From contig NZ_BJNG01000001.1 of assembly GCF_006539565.1 (NCBI RefSeq), positions 208,806-272,805 of the forward strand: 64,000 bases of DNA, written 5' to 3'. Shown here piece by piece: positions 31,149 to 38,817 of this stretch (its first letter is position 1; every line of letters starts with the position of its first letter). This DNA comes from Pseudonocardia hydrocarbonoxydans (GTDB lineage: Bacteria > Actinomycetota > Actinomycetes > Mycobacteriales > Pseudonocardiaceae). The position numbers and the translations under genes are program-made. The notes under the pieces were generated by a model. It worked only from the letters and a program-made list of their open reading frames with translations. It had not been told where the DNA came from and made no database searches.

Positions 31149-34072
31149 AGAACCTCCACCTGCACCGCGCAGAACTTGAACTCGGGGATCTTGCCGTAGG
31201 GGTCGATCTCGTCGATCGTCAGCAGGTTGGCCGCGGCCTCCCGGAAGTGGAACGGGATGAACACGTTGCCCAGCTGCTCGCGGTGCGAGATGCGGACCAC
31301 CAGCTCGATCTGCCCCCGCCGTGAGCGGGTGCGGACCCGCTGCCCGTGCGCCAGCCCGCGGTCGGCGGCGTCCTTGGGATGCATGTAGACCTCGGCGATC
31401 GGGGAGATCGCGTCGAGGGCGAAGCTGCGCCGCGTCATCGATCCGGTGTGCCAGTGCTCCAGCAGCCGCCCGGTGTTGAGCACCAGCGGGTACTCGGCGT
31501 CGGGCAGCTCCTTGGGCGGCAGCCACTGCGCGGGCACCAGGTGGGCGAGGCCGTCGTCGGTGTTGAACTTCTCGTCGAACATCACGATCGTGCCGTCGGT
31601 GTGCTCGGGATCGGCGTTGGGGTAGAGCTTGCCGGTGAGCCCGAGGTTGTCGTAGGCGAGGTTCGCGTACGACGGCATGAGTGCGACCATCTCGTCGAAG
31701 ACCTCGCTCGGGCTCGTGTAGTGCCAGTCCAGGCCGAGACGCCGGGCGATGTCCTGCTCGATCTCCCAGTCGGGCCGGGCCTGGCCGGGCGGGTCCATCA
31801 CCTTGCGGCCGAGCTGCACGCGCCGGTCGGTGTTGGTGTAGCTGCCGTCCTTCTCCAGGTAGGAGGTGGCCGGGAGGATCACGTCGGCGAACTCGGCGGT
31901 CTCGGTGAGGAAGATGTCCTGCACGACGAGGAAGTCGAGCGCGGACAGCGCCTTGCGCACCTTGTTGATGTTGGGGTCGGACAGGAACGGGTTCTCCCCG
32001 AGCATGTACATCCCGCGCACGCCGCCGGGCTGCAGCACCGAGCCGATGATCTCGGTGACGGTGAGGCCGCGGTCCGGGTTGAGCGCGGTGCCCCACGCCT
32101 CCTCGAAGCGGGCCTGGGTGGAGGCCCGGTCGACGCCCTGGTAGTCGGGGTAGAACATCGGGATCAGCCCGGCGTCCGAGGCGCCCTGCACGTTGTTCTG
32201 CCCGCGCAGCGGGTGCAGCCCGGTGCCCGGGCGCCCGACCTGCCCGGTGATCGAGCACAGCGCGATCAGGCAGCGGGCGTTGTCGGTGCCGGTGGTGTGC
32301 TGGGAGATCCCCATGCCCCAGTAGACGACCGCGGCGCCCGCCTCGCCCCACAGCCGCGCGACCTCGCGGATGGTGTCGGCGTCGACGCCGGTGATCTGCG
32401 CGGCCCGCTCCGGCGGGTAGTCGGCCACGGTGGCGGCCAGCTCGTCGTAGTTCGAGGTGCGGGCGGCGACGAACTCCCGGTCGACGTGCCCGTTGCGGAT
32501 GATCTCGTGCATCACCGCGTTGTAGAACGCCACGTCGGTGCCCGGCTTGAGCTGGACGTGGACGTCGGCATGCTCGGCCACCGTCGACGCGCGCGGGTCC
32601 ACGTAGACGATCTTCGTGCCGGCACGGCGGGCCTGCTTGAAGAAGCTCGACGCGACCGGGTGGTTCGCGGTCGGGTTGGAGCCGGTGATGATCACGACGT
32701 CGGCGTTGACGACGTCGCCGTAGGTGGTGGACACCGCGCCCGAGCCGACGCCCTCGAACAGCGCCGCCACGCTGGAGGCGTGGCACAGCCGGGTGCAGTG
32801 GTCGATGTTGTTGGTGCCGAAGGCGGTGCGGATGAGCTTCTGGAAGAGGTAGGCCTCCTCGTTCGAGCACTTCGCCGAGCCGAAGCCGGCGATCGCGCCC
32901 GGCCCGCCCTCGGCGTGCACCTCCTTGAGGCGGCGTGCGACGAGGTCGAGCGCCTCCTCCCAGGTGGCCTCGCGGAAGTGCGGCAACACCTCGTCGTAGT
33001 CGACCAGGCCGCCGGGCTTGCGGTTGCCGCCGCGCTTGTCGCCCGGCTTGCGCTCGCTGCGGTTCCCGCCGTCGCCACCGCGGCCGCGGTCGTTGTCCGT
33101 GGCCTGCTTGCCGGTGCCCTCGCCGCGGACGTCGGCCGAGAGCGGGCCCTTGGGGTAGGAGCCCTCCACCCGGATCAGCGGCACGGTGAGGCGCTGCGGG
33201 GAGGCGGCGTAGTCCCAGCCGTAGCGGCCCTTGACGCACAGCCTGCTCTGCGAGCCGGGCTGGTCGCGGCCCTCGGCGAAGGAGATCGCGCCGCGCTCGC
33301 GGTCGACGTAGTAGGTCAGTGCGCAGCCGACACCGCAGTACGGGCACACCGAGTCGACGGCGTCGAGCTCGGAGCGGGGCCGGATCGGGATGTCGCGGAT
33401 GGGCTTGTTCGTCAGCGCGCCGGTCGGGCAGGCCTGCACGCACTCCCCGCACGTGACGCACGAGCTGGCGCCCATCGGGTCGTCCAGGTCGAACGCGATG
33501 CGCGTGCCGTAGCCCTTGCCGGTGCGGCCGATGACGTCGTTGCCCTGGATGTCGTCACAGGCACGCACGCAGCGGTCGCACAGGATGCACGCGTCGTGGT
33601 TCACGTCGATGACCGGGTTCGACGAGTCGGTGCCCCGGCCCGACCCGCACGGCAGGGCGGTGTCCTCGCGGGACACGTCGAAGCCGTCGGCCAGCGCGAG
33701 GAGCAGGTTGTCGCCGGTGGTGGTCTGCTTGGGGTCCTCGGCGCGCGGGGGCTGGTCGGACACCAACAGCTCGGTGAGCACGGCGCGACTGCGCTCGAGC
33801 TCCTCCGAGGTCGTCACGACCTCCATCCCGTCCTCGCAGGGCCGCACGCACGCGGCCGCGAACACCCGGCCGCCGGTGTCGACCACGCACATCCGGCACA
33901 CGCCGACCGGGTCGTAGCGCTCGTCGTGGCACAGCACGGGGATGTCGATGCCGGCCCGCCGCGCGGCGTCGTAGATCGTCGTGCCCTCGGGGACGGTGAC
34001 CTCGCGCCCGTCGATGGTCGCCTCCACCGTGGGCACGCGGGTGGCGGCGGGCGGCTCGTGCAGGGCGGTCAT
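31145..34072 (-). CDS. Formate dehydrogenase alpha subunit (Mo/W-bis-pyranopterin, cysteine type)
   Basis: A 975-residue catalytic subunit. In order: [2Fe-2S] ferredoxin domain (Cys48, 59, 62, 75), two [4Fe-4S] ferredoxin sites (Cys162-172 and 205-215), the [4Fe-4S] of the cofactor domain (Cys243, 246, 250, 279) and the molybdopterin oxidoreductase domain. The metal ligand and catalytic pair is Cys430-His431 in CTRLCHASS, so no selenocysteine is used. It oxidises formate to CO2. Residues about 315-355 are an unusual Gly/Arg/Lys-rich insertion. The neighbouring tungstate transporter and aldehyde oxidoreductase suggest tungsten, but molybdenum cannot be excluded. Own promoter likely (TAGGGT at 34108-34113, minus strand). 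Confidence 0.95.
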   Translation of the reverse strand: MTALHEPPAATRVPTVEATIDGREVTVPEGTTIYDAARRAGIDIPVLCHDERYDPVGVCRMCVVDTGGRVFAAACVRPCEDGMEVVTTSEELERSRAVLTELLVSDQPPRAEDPKQTTTGDNLLLALADGFDVSREDTALPCGSGRGTDSSNPVIDVNHDACILCDRCVRACDDIQGNDVIGRTGKGYGTRIAFDLDDPMGASSCVTCGECVQACPTGALTNKPIRDIPIRPRSELDAVDSVCPYCGVGCALTYYVDRERGAISFAEGRDQPGSQSRLCVKGRYGWDYAASPQRLTVPLIRVEGSYPKGPLSADVRGEGTGKQATDNDRGRGGDGGNRSERKPGDKRGGNRKPGGLVDYDEVLPHFREATWEEALDLVARRLKEVHAEGGPGAIAGFGSAKCSNEEAYLFQKLIRTAFGTNNIDHCTRLCHASSVAALFEGVGSGAVSTTYGDVVNADVVIITGSNPTANHPVASSFFKQARRAGTKIVYVDPRASTVAEHADVHVQLKPGTDVAFYNAVMHEIIRNGHVDREFVAARTSNYDELAATVADYPPERAAQITGVDADTIREVARLWGEAGAAVVYWGMGISQHTTGTDNARCLIALCSITGQVGRPGTGLHPLRGQNNVQGASDAGLIPMFYPDYQGVDRASTQARFEEAWGTALNPDRGLTVTEIIGSVLQPGGVRGMYMLGENPFLSDPNINKVRKALSALDFLVVQDIFLTETAEFADVILPATSYLEKDGSYTNTDRRVQLGRKVMDPPGQARPDWEIEQDIARRLGLDWHYTSPSEVFDEMVALMPSYANLAYDNLGLTGKLYPNADPEHTDGTIVMFDEKFNTDDGLAHLVPAQWLPPKELPDAEYPLVLNTGRLLEHWHTGSMTRRSFALDAISPIAEVYMHPKDAADRGLAHGQRVRTRSRRGQIELVVRISHREQLGNVFIPFHFREAAANLLTIDEIDPYGKIPEFKFCAVQVEVL

Positions 34073-34107
34073 AGGGATCCCCCGATCGACGGCGATGCGG
34101 AGGTCCG

Positions 34108-34113
34108 ACCCTA
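34108..34113 (-). promoter_or_regulatory. -10 box of the formate dehydrogenase operon
   Basis: TAGGGT on the minus strand lies 36 bases before the ATG. A 17-base palindrome sits 37 bases further upstream. Confidence 0.4.
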
Positions 34114-34149
34114 GTTGACCCCACGGGGATCGGCTGCCCCCACGACCGC

Positions 34150-34166
34150 CACGTCGTCACGACGTG
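34150..34166. promoter_or_regulatory. Palindrome CACGTCGT-C-ACGACGTG upstream of formate dehydrogenase
   Basis: Perfect 8-base arms around a single central C, in the 116-base gap between the aldehyde oxidoreductase stop and the formate dehydrogenase start. With one base between the arms it is a better protein-binding site than a hairpin. It would lie about 50-65 bases upstream of the predicted transcription start, a usual activator position. Confidence 0.5.
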
Positions 34167-34188
34167 CCGGGCACCCGAGGGGGGCCGG

Positions 34189-36024
34189 TCACGCCGGGTC
34201 GGCCGGCTGCGGGTCGGCCGGGTGCGGGTCGGGCAGGAGGAGGTCGGGCAGGGCGGCGGGGTCCGGGCGGCCGGCGGCGTCGAGGCCGCGGGCGCGGTAG
34301 TAGCCGTCGACCATGGCCTGCAGGGTGGTGGCGGTGAGCGTCGCCGCCCGGCCCGAGGCCAGCTGCAGCGGGGTCCGCAGCATCCGGGCGGGCAGCGTGT
34401 CGTCGGCCGCGGTCGCGCCCGCGCGCAGGTTGAACACCCGTTTCGCCAGCACGATCCGCCGGGCCGTCGCGCGCAGCTCGTCGGCGTCGACGTCCCAGCC
34501 GGTGACGGGCCGCAGCAGCGCCGCCCACTCGTCGAAGGGCTCGGTGAACACCCCGCGCAGGAACTTGCACAGGATCATCGAGTCCATCACCGCGGCGCGG
34601 TCCTCGGTGGCGACGGCGGCGGCCACGTGCGGGTCGCCGCCGTCGAGACGGTCCAGCTCGCCGGAGAGGTCGGCCTCGTAGGCGCCGGAGCGGTTGTGGT
34701 CGGCGCCGCGGGAGTTCACCGCGAGCCCCAGCGCCATCGCCTGCAGCGTGCGCGGCTCGTAACCGGGCAGCTCCAGGCCCTTGACCTGGGGGGCGAAGTC
34801 GATCGAGCCGCCGCCGACGACCCCCGCGGCGTGCCGGGAGCCCTGCGCCAGCAGCTCGCCGACCCCCGAGCGGGACCCGATGAGGTCCAGGGCCCGCAGC
34901 AGCGCGGCGCCGTCGCCGAACCGCAGCCACGGCGCGTCGAGGAGCCCCCGTTCGGCGCACTCCATCGCCCAGGCGATCGTGCCGCCCGCGGAGATCGTGT
35001 CGATGCCGAGCTCGTCGCAGCGGGCGCTGGCCGCGAACACGTCGTCGGGGTCGGACACCCCGCACATCGGGCCGAGCGCGAACACGTTCTCGTACTCCAT
35101 GCGCTGGCTGCCGCCGCCCTTGCGCGAGTAGATGTGCTCGCAGCCGATGGAGCACGACGCGCAGCTGTTGCGGGCCACGCCGCGCAGCTCGTGCAGCTCC
35201 TCGGCGGCGAGGCGGTGCGCGCCGTCGAAGGTGGCGGCGGTGAAGTTGCGGGTGGGCAGGGTGGAGACGGCGTTGAACGCGAGCAGGTTGGCCAGCGTGC
35301 CGAGCTCGCGGTACTTCTTCGTGGCCGGGCCGAAGCTGCGTTCCCGCAGGTCACGGGCGGCGGCGAGGACGGCGGGCGCGTCGGCGACGGCGGCCTTCGT
35401 CCCCGCCCGAACCAGCACGGCCTTGAGGTTCTTGGCCCCGAGCACCGCGCCGAGCCCGCCGCGCCCGGCGTGCCGTCCGTCGTGGCTGATCGTGGCGAAG
35501 CGGACGCCGCGTTCGCCCGCCGGGCCGATCGCGGCGCTGTTCCAGCCGCGGCCGAACCGGGCCGTCAGCGCCGTCTCGGCGTCGGCGGCGGGCAGCCCGG
35601 CCAGCTCGGGGCACGGTTCCAGGCGTACGCCGTCGGCGTCGACGAGCACCACCGACAGCTCGTCGGCGCGGCCGCGCACCACGATCGCGTCGTGCCCGGT
35701 GAGCTTGCCCGCGATGGCGAACCGGCTCGACGCCAGCGCGTCGGTGAGCAGCCCGGTCAGCGGGGACCGGGCGACCACGGCGAACTTGGCGCTGGTCGTC
35801 AGCGGGGTGCCGACCAGCGGGGAGAAGACGAACGCCAGCGGCGCGGCCGGGGCCAGCGGGTCGGTCCCTGGCGGGGCGAGCCGGTGCAGCAGCCAGGTGC
35901 CCAGCCCGACGCCGCCCAGGTAGCCGCGCAGGACCCGGTCGTCGAGCTCGAGGGCGGTGCCGGTGGCCGTGCTCCCGCCGACGTCGACGACGAGCGCCCT
36001 CCCGAAGTACCCACCGGCCACCAT
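34189..36024 (-). CDS. Aldehyde:ferredoxin oxidoreductase (tungstoenzyme family)
   Basis: A 611-residue AOR. This family uses a tungsten-bis-pyranopterin and one [4Fe-4S] cluster to interconvert aldehydes and carboxylic acids. Cluster ligands are Cys288, Cys291 and Cys295 in NSCASCSIGCEH (C-X2-C-X3-C) and probably Cys486 in ILCKFLRG. The N-terminal FGRALVVDVGGS, LGGVGLGTWLLH and HDGRHAGRGGLGAVLGAKN (pterin-binding) motifs are also typical. ATG lies seven bases after a TACAGT box located in the 16-base gap after mobA. No AorA-like ferredoxin or AorC-like flavoprotein is adjacent, so the electron partner is unknown. Confidence 0.93.
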   Translation of the reverse strand: MVAGGYFGRALVVDVGGSTATGTALELDDRVLRGYLGGVGLGTWLLHRLAPPGTDPLAPAAPLAFVFSPLVGTPLTTSAKFAVVARSPLTGLLTDALASSRFAIAGKLTGHDAIVVRGRADELSVVLVDADGVRLEPCPELAGLPAADAETALTARFGRGWNSAAIGPAGERGVRFATISHDGRHAGRGGLGAVLGAKNLKAVLVRAGTKAAVADAPAVLAAARDLRERSFGPATKKYRELGTLANLLAFNAVSTLPTRNFTAATFDGAHRLAAEELHELRGVARNSCASCSIGCEHIYSRKGGGSQRMEYENVFALGPMCGVSDPDDVFAASARCDELGIDTISAGGTIAWAMECAERGLLDAPWLRFGDGAALLRALDLIGSRSGVGELLAQGSRHAAGVVGGGSIDFAPQVKGLELPGYEPRTLQAMALGLAVNSRGADHNRSGAYEADLSGELDRLDGGDPHVAAAVATEDRAAVMDSMILCKFLRGVFTEPFDEWAALLRPVTGWDVDADELRATARRIVLAKRVFNLRAGATAADDTLPARMLRTPLQLASGRAATLTATTLQAMVDGYYRARGLDAAGRPDPAALPDLLLPDPHPADPQPADPA

Positions 36025-36031
36025 GGGGCCG

Positions 36032-36037
36032 ACTGTA
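36032..36037 (-). promoter_or_regulatory. -10 box of the aldehyde oxidoreductase gene (leaderless)
   Basis: TACAGT on the minus strand, seven bases before the ATG at 36024, squeezed into the gap after the mobA stop. It would let this gene be expressed apart from mobA. Confidence 0.4.
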
Positions 36038-36040
36038 GGC

Positions 36041-36898
36041 TCACCCGCCCGCGTCGGCCGACAGGAAGGCGACGCCGTCGCCGGCCACCAGCGGCAGGCC
36101 CGGGTCGCGGGTGATCCGGTCGCCGTTGAGGGCGGCGACGACGTGGCGGTCCAGCTCGAGCCCGACGGCCGCGGCCGCCGAGCCCAGCGTGGCGACGTGC
36201 AGGGTGCGCGGCCCGCGGCGACCGGCACCGGCGAGTGCGCCGAAGCACTGCACCTGCACCGGAGCGGGTTCCCGGCGCCGGGCCTCGGCGTAGTCGGCGG
36301 GCTCGTTGACGTTGACGACCGAGTCCAGCGCCGGATCCAGCCGGGCGACGTCGGGGTCGGCCAGCAGGTCGGCGTCCTCCAGCCGGGCCACCGTGCAGTG
36401 CTCGTAGAGCATCCCGGGCCGGCTGCGGCCCTGCGCGATGAGCGAGGTGATCAGCGGGGCGAGCCCGGTGCGGTACCCGGCGGCCAGCGGCTGGCGGAAG
36501 CCCCGCGCGAACGGCAGCGCCACGTCCGTGCCGGGCCCGGCCAGGCCCGCCAGCACCCGCCGGACGAACGCGGGGTGCAGGAACGGCATGTCGGTGGAGC
36601 AGACGAACGCCGCCGCCGCGCGCCCGTCCAGTGCGGTGAGCCCGGTCGCGATGCCCTGCATCGGCCCGACGCCCTCGACCGGGTCCTCCACCACCTCGAC
36701 GCCGGCGGGCAGGTCGGGCAGCTCCTGGTCGGGGGAGGCGACGACGAGCACCGGGCCGGGGACCGTCCGGGCCAGCAGCGCCGTGGCGCGGTAGAGCAGC
36801 GTGGAGCCGTGCCACTCCAGCGCGGCCTTGGACGTCCCCATCCGCGACGACCGCCCGCCGGCCAGCACGAGCCCCGCCGCGCCGTCCCCGTCACCCAC
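36041..36898 (-). CDS. MobA-like guanylyltransferase fused to a C-terminal MoaD/ThiS-type sulfur carrier
   Basis: A 285-residue fusion. Residues 1 to about 205 are MobA: LVLAGGRSSRMGTSKAALEW binds GTP, and CSTDMPFLHPAFVRR holds the metal-binding aspartate. It links GMP to molybdopterin to make MGD, required by formate dehydrogenase. Residues about 210-285 have the beta-grasp pattern of MoaD/ThiS (VQVQCFGALAG, ALNGDRITRDPGLPLVAGDG) and end exactly in Gly-Gly, the tail that MoaD-type carriers need for thiocarboxylation. GTG start six bases after a TACGAT box. A single chain joining cofactor sulfuration and nucleotide attachment is unusual. Confidence 0.85.
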   Translation of the reverse strand: MGDGDGAAGLVLAGGRSSRMGTSKAALEWHGSTLLYRATALLARTVPGPVLVVASPDQELPDLPAGVEVVEDPVEGVGPMQGIATGLTALDGRAAAAFVCSTDMPFLHPAFVRRVLAGLAGPGTDVALPFARGFRQPLAAGYRTGLAPLITSLIAQGRSRPGMLYEHCTVARLEDADLLADPDVARLDPALDSVVNVNEPADYAEARRREPAPVQVQCFGALAGAGRRGPRTLHVATLGSAAAAVGLELDRHVVAALNGDRITRDPGLPLVAGDGVAFLSADAGG

Positions 36899-36930
36899 GC
36901 GGCGATCGTAGGCGGCTCGCGCACGACGCC

Positions 36931-36969
36931 CGGGTCCGGCACACGGGTCAGGCACACGGGTCCGGCACC
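36931..36969. repeat. Three tandem 13 bp repeats upstream of the mobA-moaD gene
   Basis: CGGGTCCGGCACA, CGGGTCAGGCACA and CGGGTCCGGCACC follow one another in the 99-base gap between the regulator stop and the mobA start. Confidence 0.6.
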
Positions 36970-36997
36970 GGTGGCGGACCCCCGCGGCGGGTAGGAG

Positions 36998-37912
36998 CTA
37001 CCCGGCCGCCGGGGTGACCGTCCCGGAGCGGGTGGCGTCGTAGCCGCCCAGCGCCGTGACCGCGGCCCGCAGCGGTGCGCCGTGCAGGGCCGCGACCAGG
37101 GGTGCGGCGGCGTCGAGCGCGCTGCCGGGCAGCGCGATGTCGTAGTCCTCCCAGGCGACCGGCAGGAAGTCGAGATCGAGGTCGGCGGCGGCCGACCGCA
37201 CCCCGAGCCCGACGTCGACGGTGCCGGTGGCGACCGCGAGCGCGACCTCGAGGTGGGTGCCCAGCTGCGGGCCCCGCACCGCGTCCGGGTCCTCGCCTGC
37301 GTCGAGCAGGAGGCGGTCGAGCAGCACCCGGGTGCCGGTGCCCGGCCGCCGGGCGGCGACCCGGTGGCGCACCAGTCCGGCGAGGGTGACGCCCGCGGGG
37401 TTGCCGGGTGCCACGATGAGGCCCTGCTCGCGGCGCCACAGGTGGACGAGGTGCGGGTCGAGGCGCCGCAGCAGGCCGCGGGCGAACGGTGCGTTGTAGA
37501 CGCCGCTGTGGTGCAGCAGGTGGATGGCCGCGCCGTCCGCACGGCCCTGCCGCACGGCGGCCAGGCCGGCGAAGCTCCCCTGCCCGGTCAGGGTCCGCAC
37601 CCGCCCGGCGAGCGTGCGGGTGACCAGGTCGAACGCGGGGTCGTCGCTGCCGGCCAGGGTGAACACCGACTCGGCGTGCAGGAACCGGCGCGCGGCGACG
37701 GCGGCGTCCGCGGTGAGCCGGGCGCGGCGGCGGTCGGCCAGCTCCAGGACACCGGCCTCGGCGAGGTGGCGCTGCGCGCGGCTCACCGTCGACGCCGTGG
37801 TGCCCCACTCGCGGGCCAGCTCGCGCACACCGGGCAGCTCGTCGCCGGGGCACAGGTCACCGGACCCGGCGCGGCGGGCCAGGGCGGTGCAGATCTCCCG
37901 GTACCGGGTCAC
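36998..37912 (-). CDS. GntR-type HTH regulator with PBP-like molybdate/tungstate-sensing domain
   Basis: A 304-residue protein. The first 75 residues are a GntR winged helix (LPGVRELAREWGTTASTVSR followed by AQRHLAEAGVL). Residues about 95-300 form a PBP-like domain with GLIVAPGNPAGVTL, GTGTRVLLDRLLLD and GTHLEVALAVATGTVDVGLG, clearly related to the C-terminal domain of the MoeA fusion at 26 kb. It is divergent from tupABC and heads the array of cofactor and enzyme genes, so it probably controls both according to oxyanion supply. GTG start eight bases after a TAGAGT box. Confidence 0.85.
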   Translation of the reverse strand: MTRYREICTALARRAGSGDLCPGDELPGVRELAREWGTTASTVSRAQRHLAEAGVLELADRRRARLTADAAVAARRFLHAESVFTLAGSDDPAFDLVTRTLAGRVRTLTGQGSFAGLAAVRQGRADGAAIHLLHHSGVYNAPFARGLLRRLDPHLVHLWRREQGLIVAPGNPAGVTLAGLVRHRVAARRPGTGTRVLLDRLLLDAGEDPDAVRGPQLGTHLEVALAVATGTVDVGLGVRSAAADLDLDFLPVAWEDYDIALPGSALDAAAPLVAALHGAPLRAAVTALGGYDATRSGTVTPAAG

Positions 37913-37920
37913 GGGAGGGC

Positions 37921-37926
37921 ACTCTA
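37921..37926 (-). promoter_or_regulatory. -10 box of the HTH/PBP regulator gene (leaderless)
   Basis: TAGAGT on the minus strand, eight bases before the GTG at 37912. Confidence 0.4.
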
Positions 37927-37948
37927 GGCTCGGGCCGGTCTGCACTGC

Positions 37949-37964
37949 TCTGAGATGGTTCAGA
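37949..37964. promoter_or_regulatory. Inverted repeat in the regulator/tupA divergent promoter region
   Basis: TCTGA-N6-TCAGA lies in the 62-base gap between the divergent regulator and tupA genes, the only large symmetric site there. It is a candidate operator for the oxyanion-sensing regulator. Confidence 0.4.
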
Positions 37965-37974
37965 AAGAGGCACC

Positions 37975-38814
37975 GTGGCCGGTCGTGCCGTGCTCGCGCT
38001 GGTCGTCGCCGCGCTCGCGCTCACGGGATGCGGGGCCGCTCCCTCCGCGGAGCGGTCGCTGATCCTCGCCACCACCACGAGCACCCAGGACTCGGGCCTG
38101 CTCGACGAGCTGCTCCCCGCCTTCACCGCCGCCACCGGGTGGCAGGTGAGGACCGTGGCCGTCGGCAGCGGGCAGGCCATCGAGCTGGGCCGCCGCGGCG
38201 AGGCCGACGTGCTGCTCGTGCACTCGCCCGCGGCCGAGGAGGAGCTCGTGGCCGAGGGCACGGCGGGGCAGCGGCGGCTCGTGATGCACAACGACTTCGT
38301 GCTGCTCGGGCCCGCGGCCGACCCGGCCGGGATCCGCGGCGTCACCGCGGTCGAGGCCGTGGCCCGGATCGCGGCGGCGCGCGCGGTGTTCGTCTCCCGA
38401 GGCGACGACTCCGGCACGAACGCCGCGGAGGACGGGCTGTGGTCCGCCGCGGGCGTCGCGCCCGGCGGCACCTGGTACCAGGAGACCGGGCAGGGCATGG
38501 GGGAGACGCTGCGGGTGGCGAGCGAGCTGGGCGGCTACACGCTCTCCGACCGTGCCACCCATCTCGCCCAGCGCGACACGCTGGCGCTCGAGGTGCTCGG
38601 CGAGGGCGACCCGGGCCTGCTCAACGTCTACCACGTGATCGAGATGACGACCCGGGCCGGTGACCGCGTGCAGCCCGACGGCGCCGCCGCGTTCGCCGGC
38701 TGGATCGTCTCCGCCCCCGCCCAGGAGCTCATCGGCGGGTTCGGCACGGCCGAGTTCGGGCAGCCGCTGTTCACCGCCGACGCCGGGCGGAACCCCGCGA
38801 CCCCGGGCGGCTGA
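37975..38814 (+). CDS. tupA: Tungstate ABC transporter substrate-binding lipoprotein TupA
   Basis: A 279-residue binding protein with lipobox LALTGCGA. The mature N-terminus LILATTTSTQDSGLLDELLP is the hallmark of TupA proteins, where TTTS residues hold tungstate with very high selectivity over molybdate; later landmarks are SRGDDSGTNAAEDGLW and GRRGEADVLLVHSP. GTG start after an AAGAGG ribosome binding site. First gene of tupABC. ModA-type molybdate proteins lack the TTTSTQDSGLLD wording, so tungstate is the favoured substrate. Confidence 0.92.
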   Translation: MAGRAVLALVVAALALTGCGAAPSAERSLILATTTSTQDSGLLDELLPAFTAATGWQVRTVAVGSGQAIELGRRGEADVLLVHSPAAEEELVAEGTAGQRRLVMHNDFVLLGPAADPAGIRGVTAVEAVARIAAARAVFVSRGDDSGTNAAEDGLWSAAGVAPGGTWYQETGQGMGETLRVASELGGYTLSDRATHLAQRDTLALEVLGEGDPGLLNVYHVIEMTTRAGDRVQPDGAAAFAGWIVSAPAQELIGGFGTAEFGQPLFTADAGRNPATPGG

Positions 38815-38817
38815 CGG

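Noticed and set aside
31145..34072. Selenocysteine-containing formate dehydrogenase
   Set aside because: The active-site position is a TGC cysteine codon (Cys430) and there is no in-frame TGA or SECIS-like hairpin.
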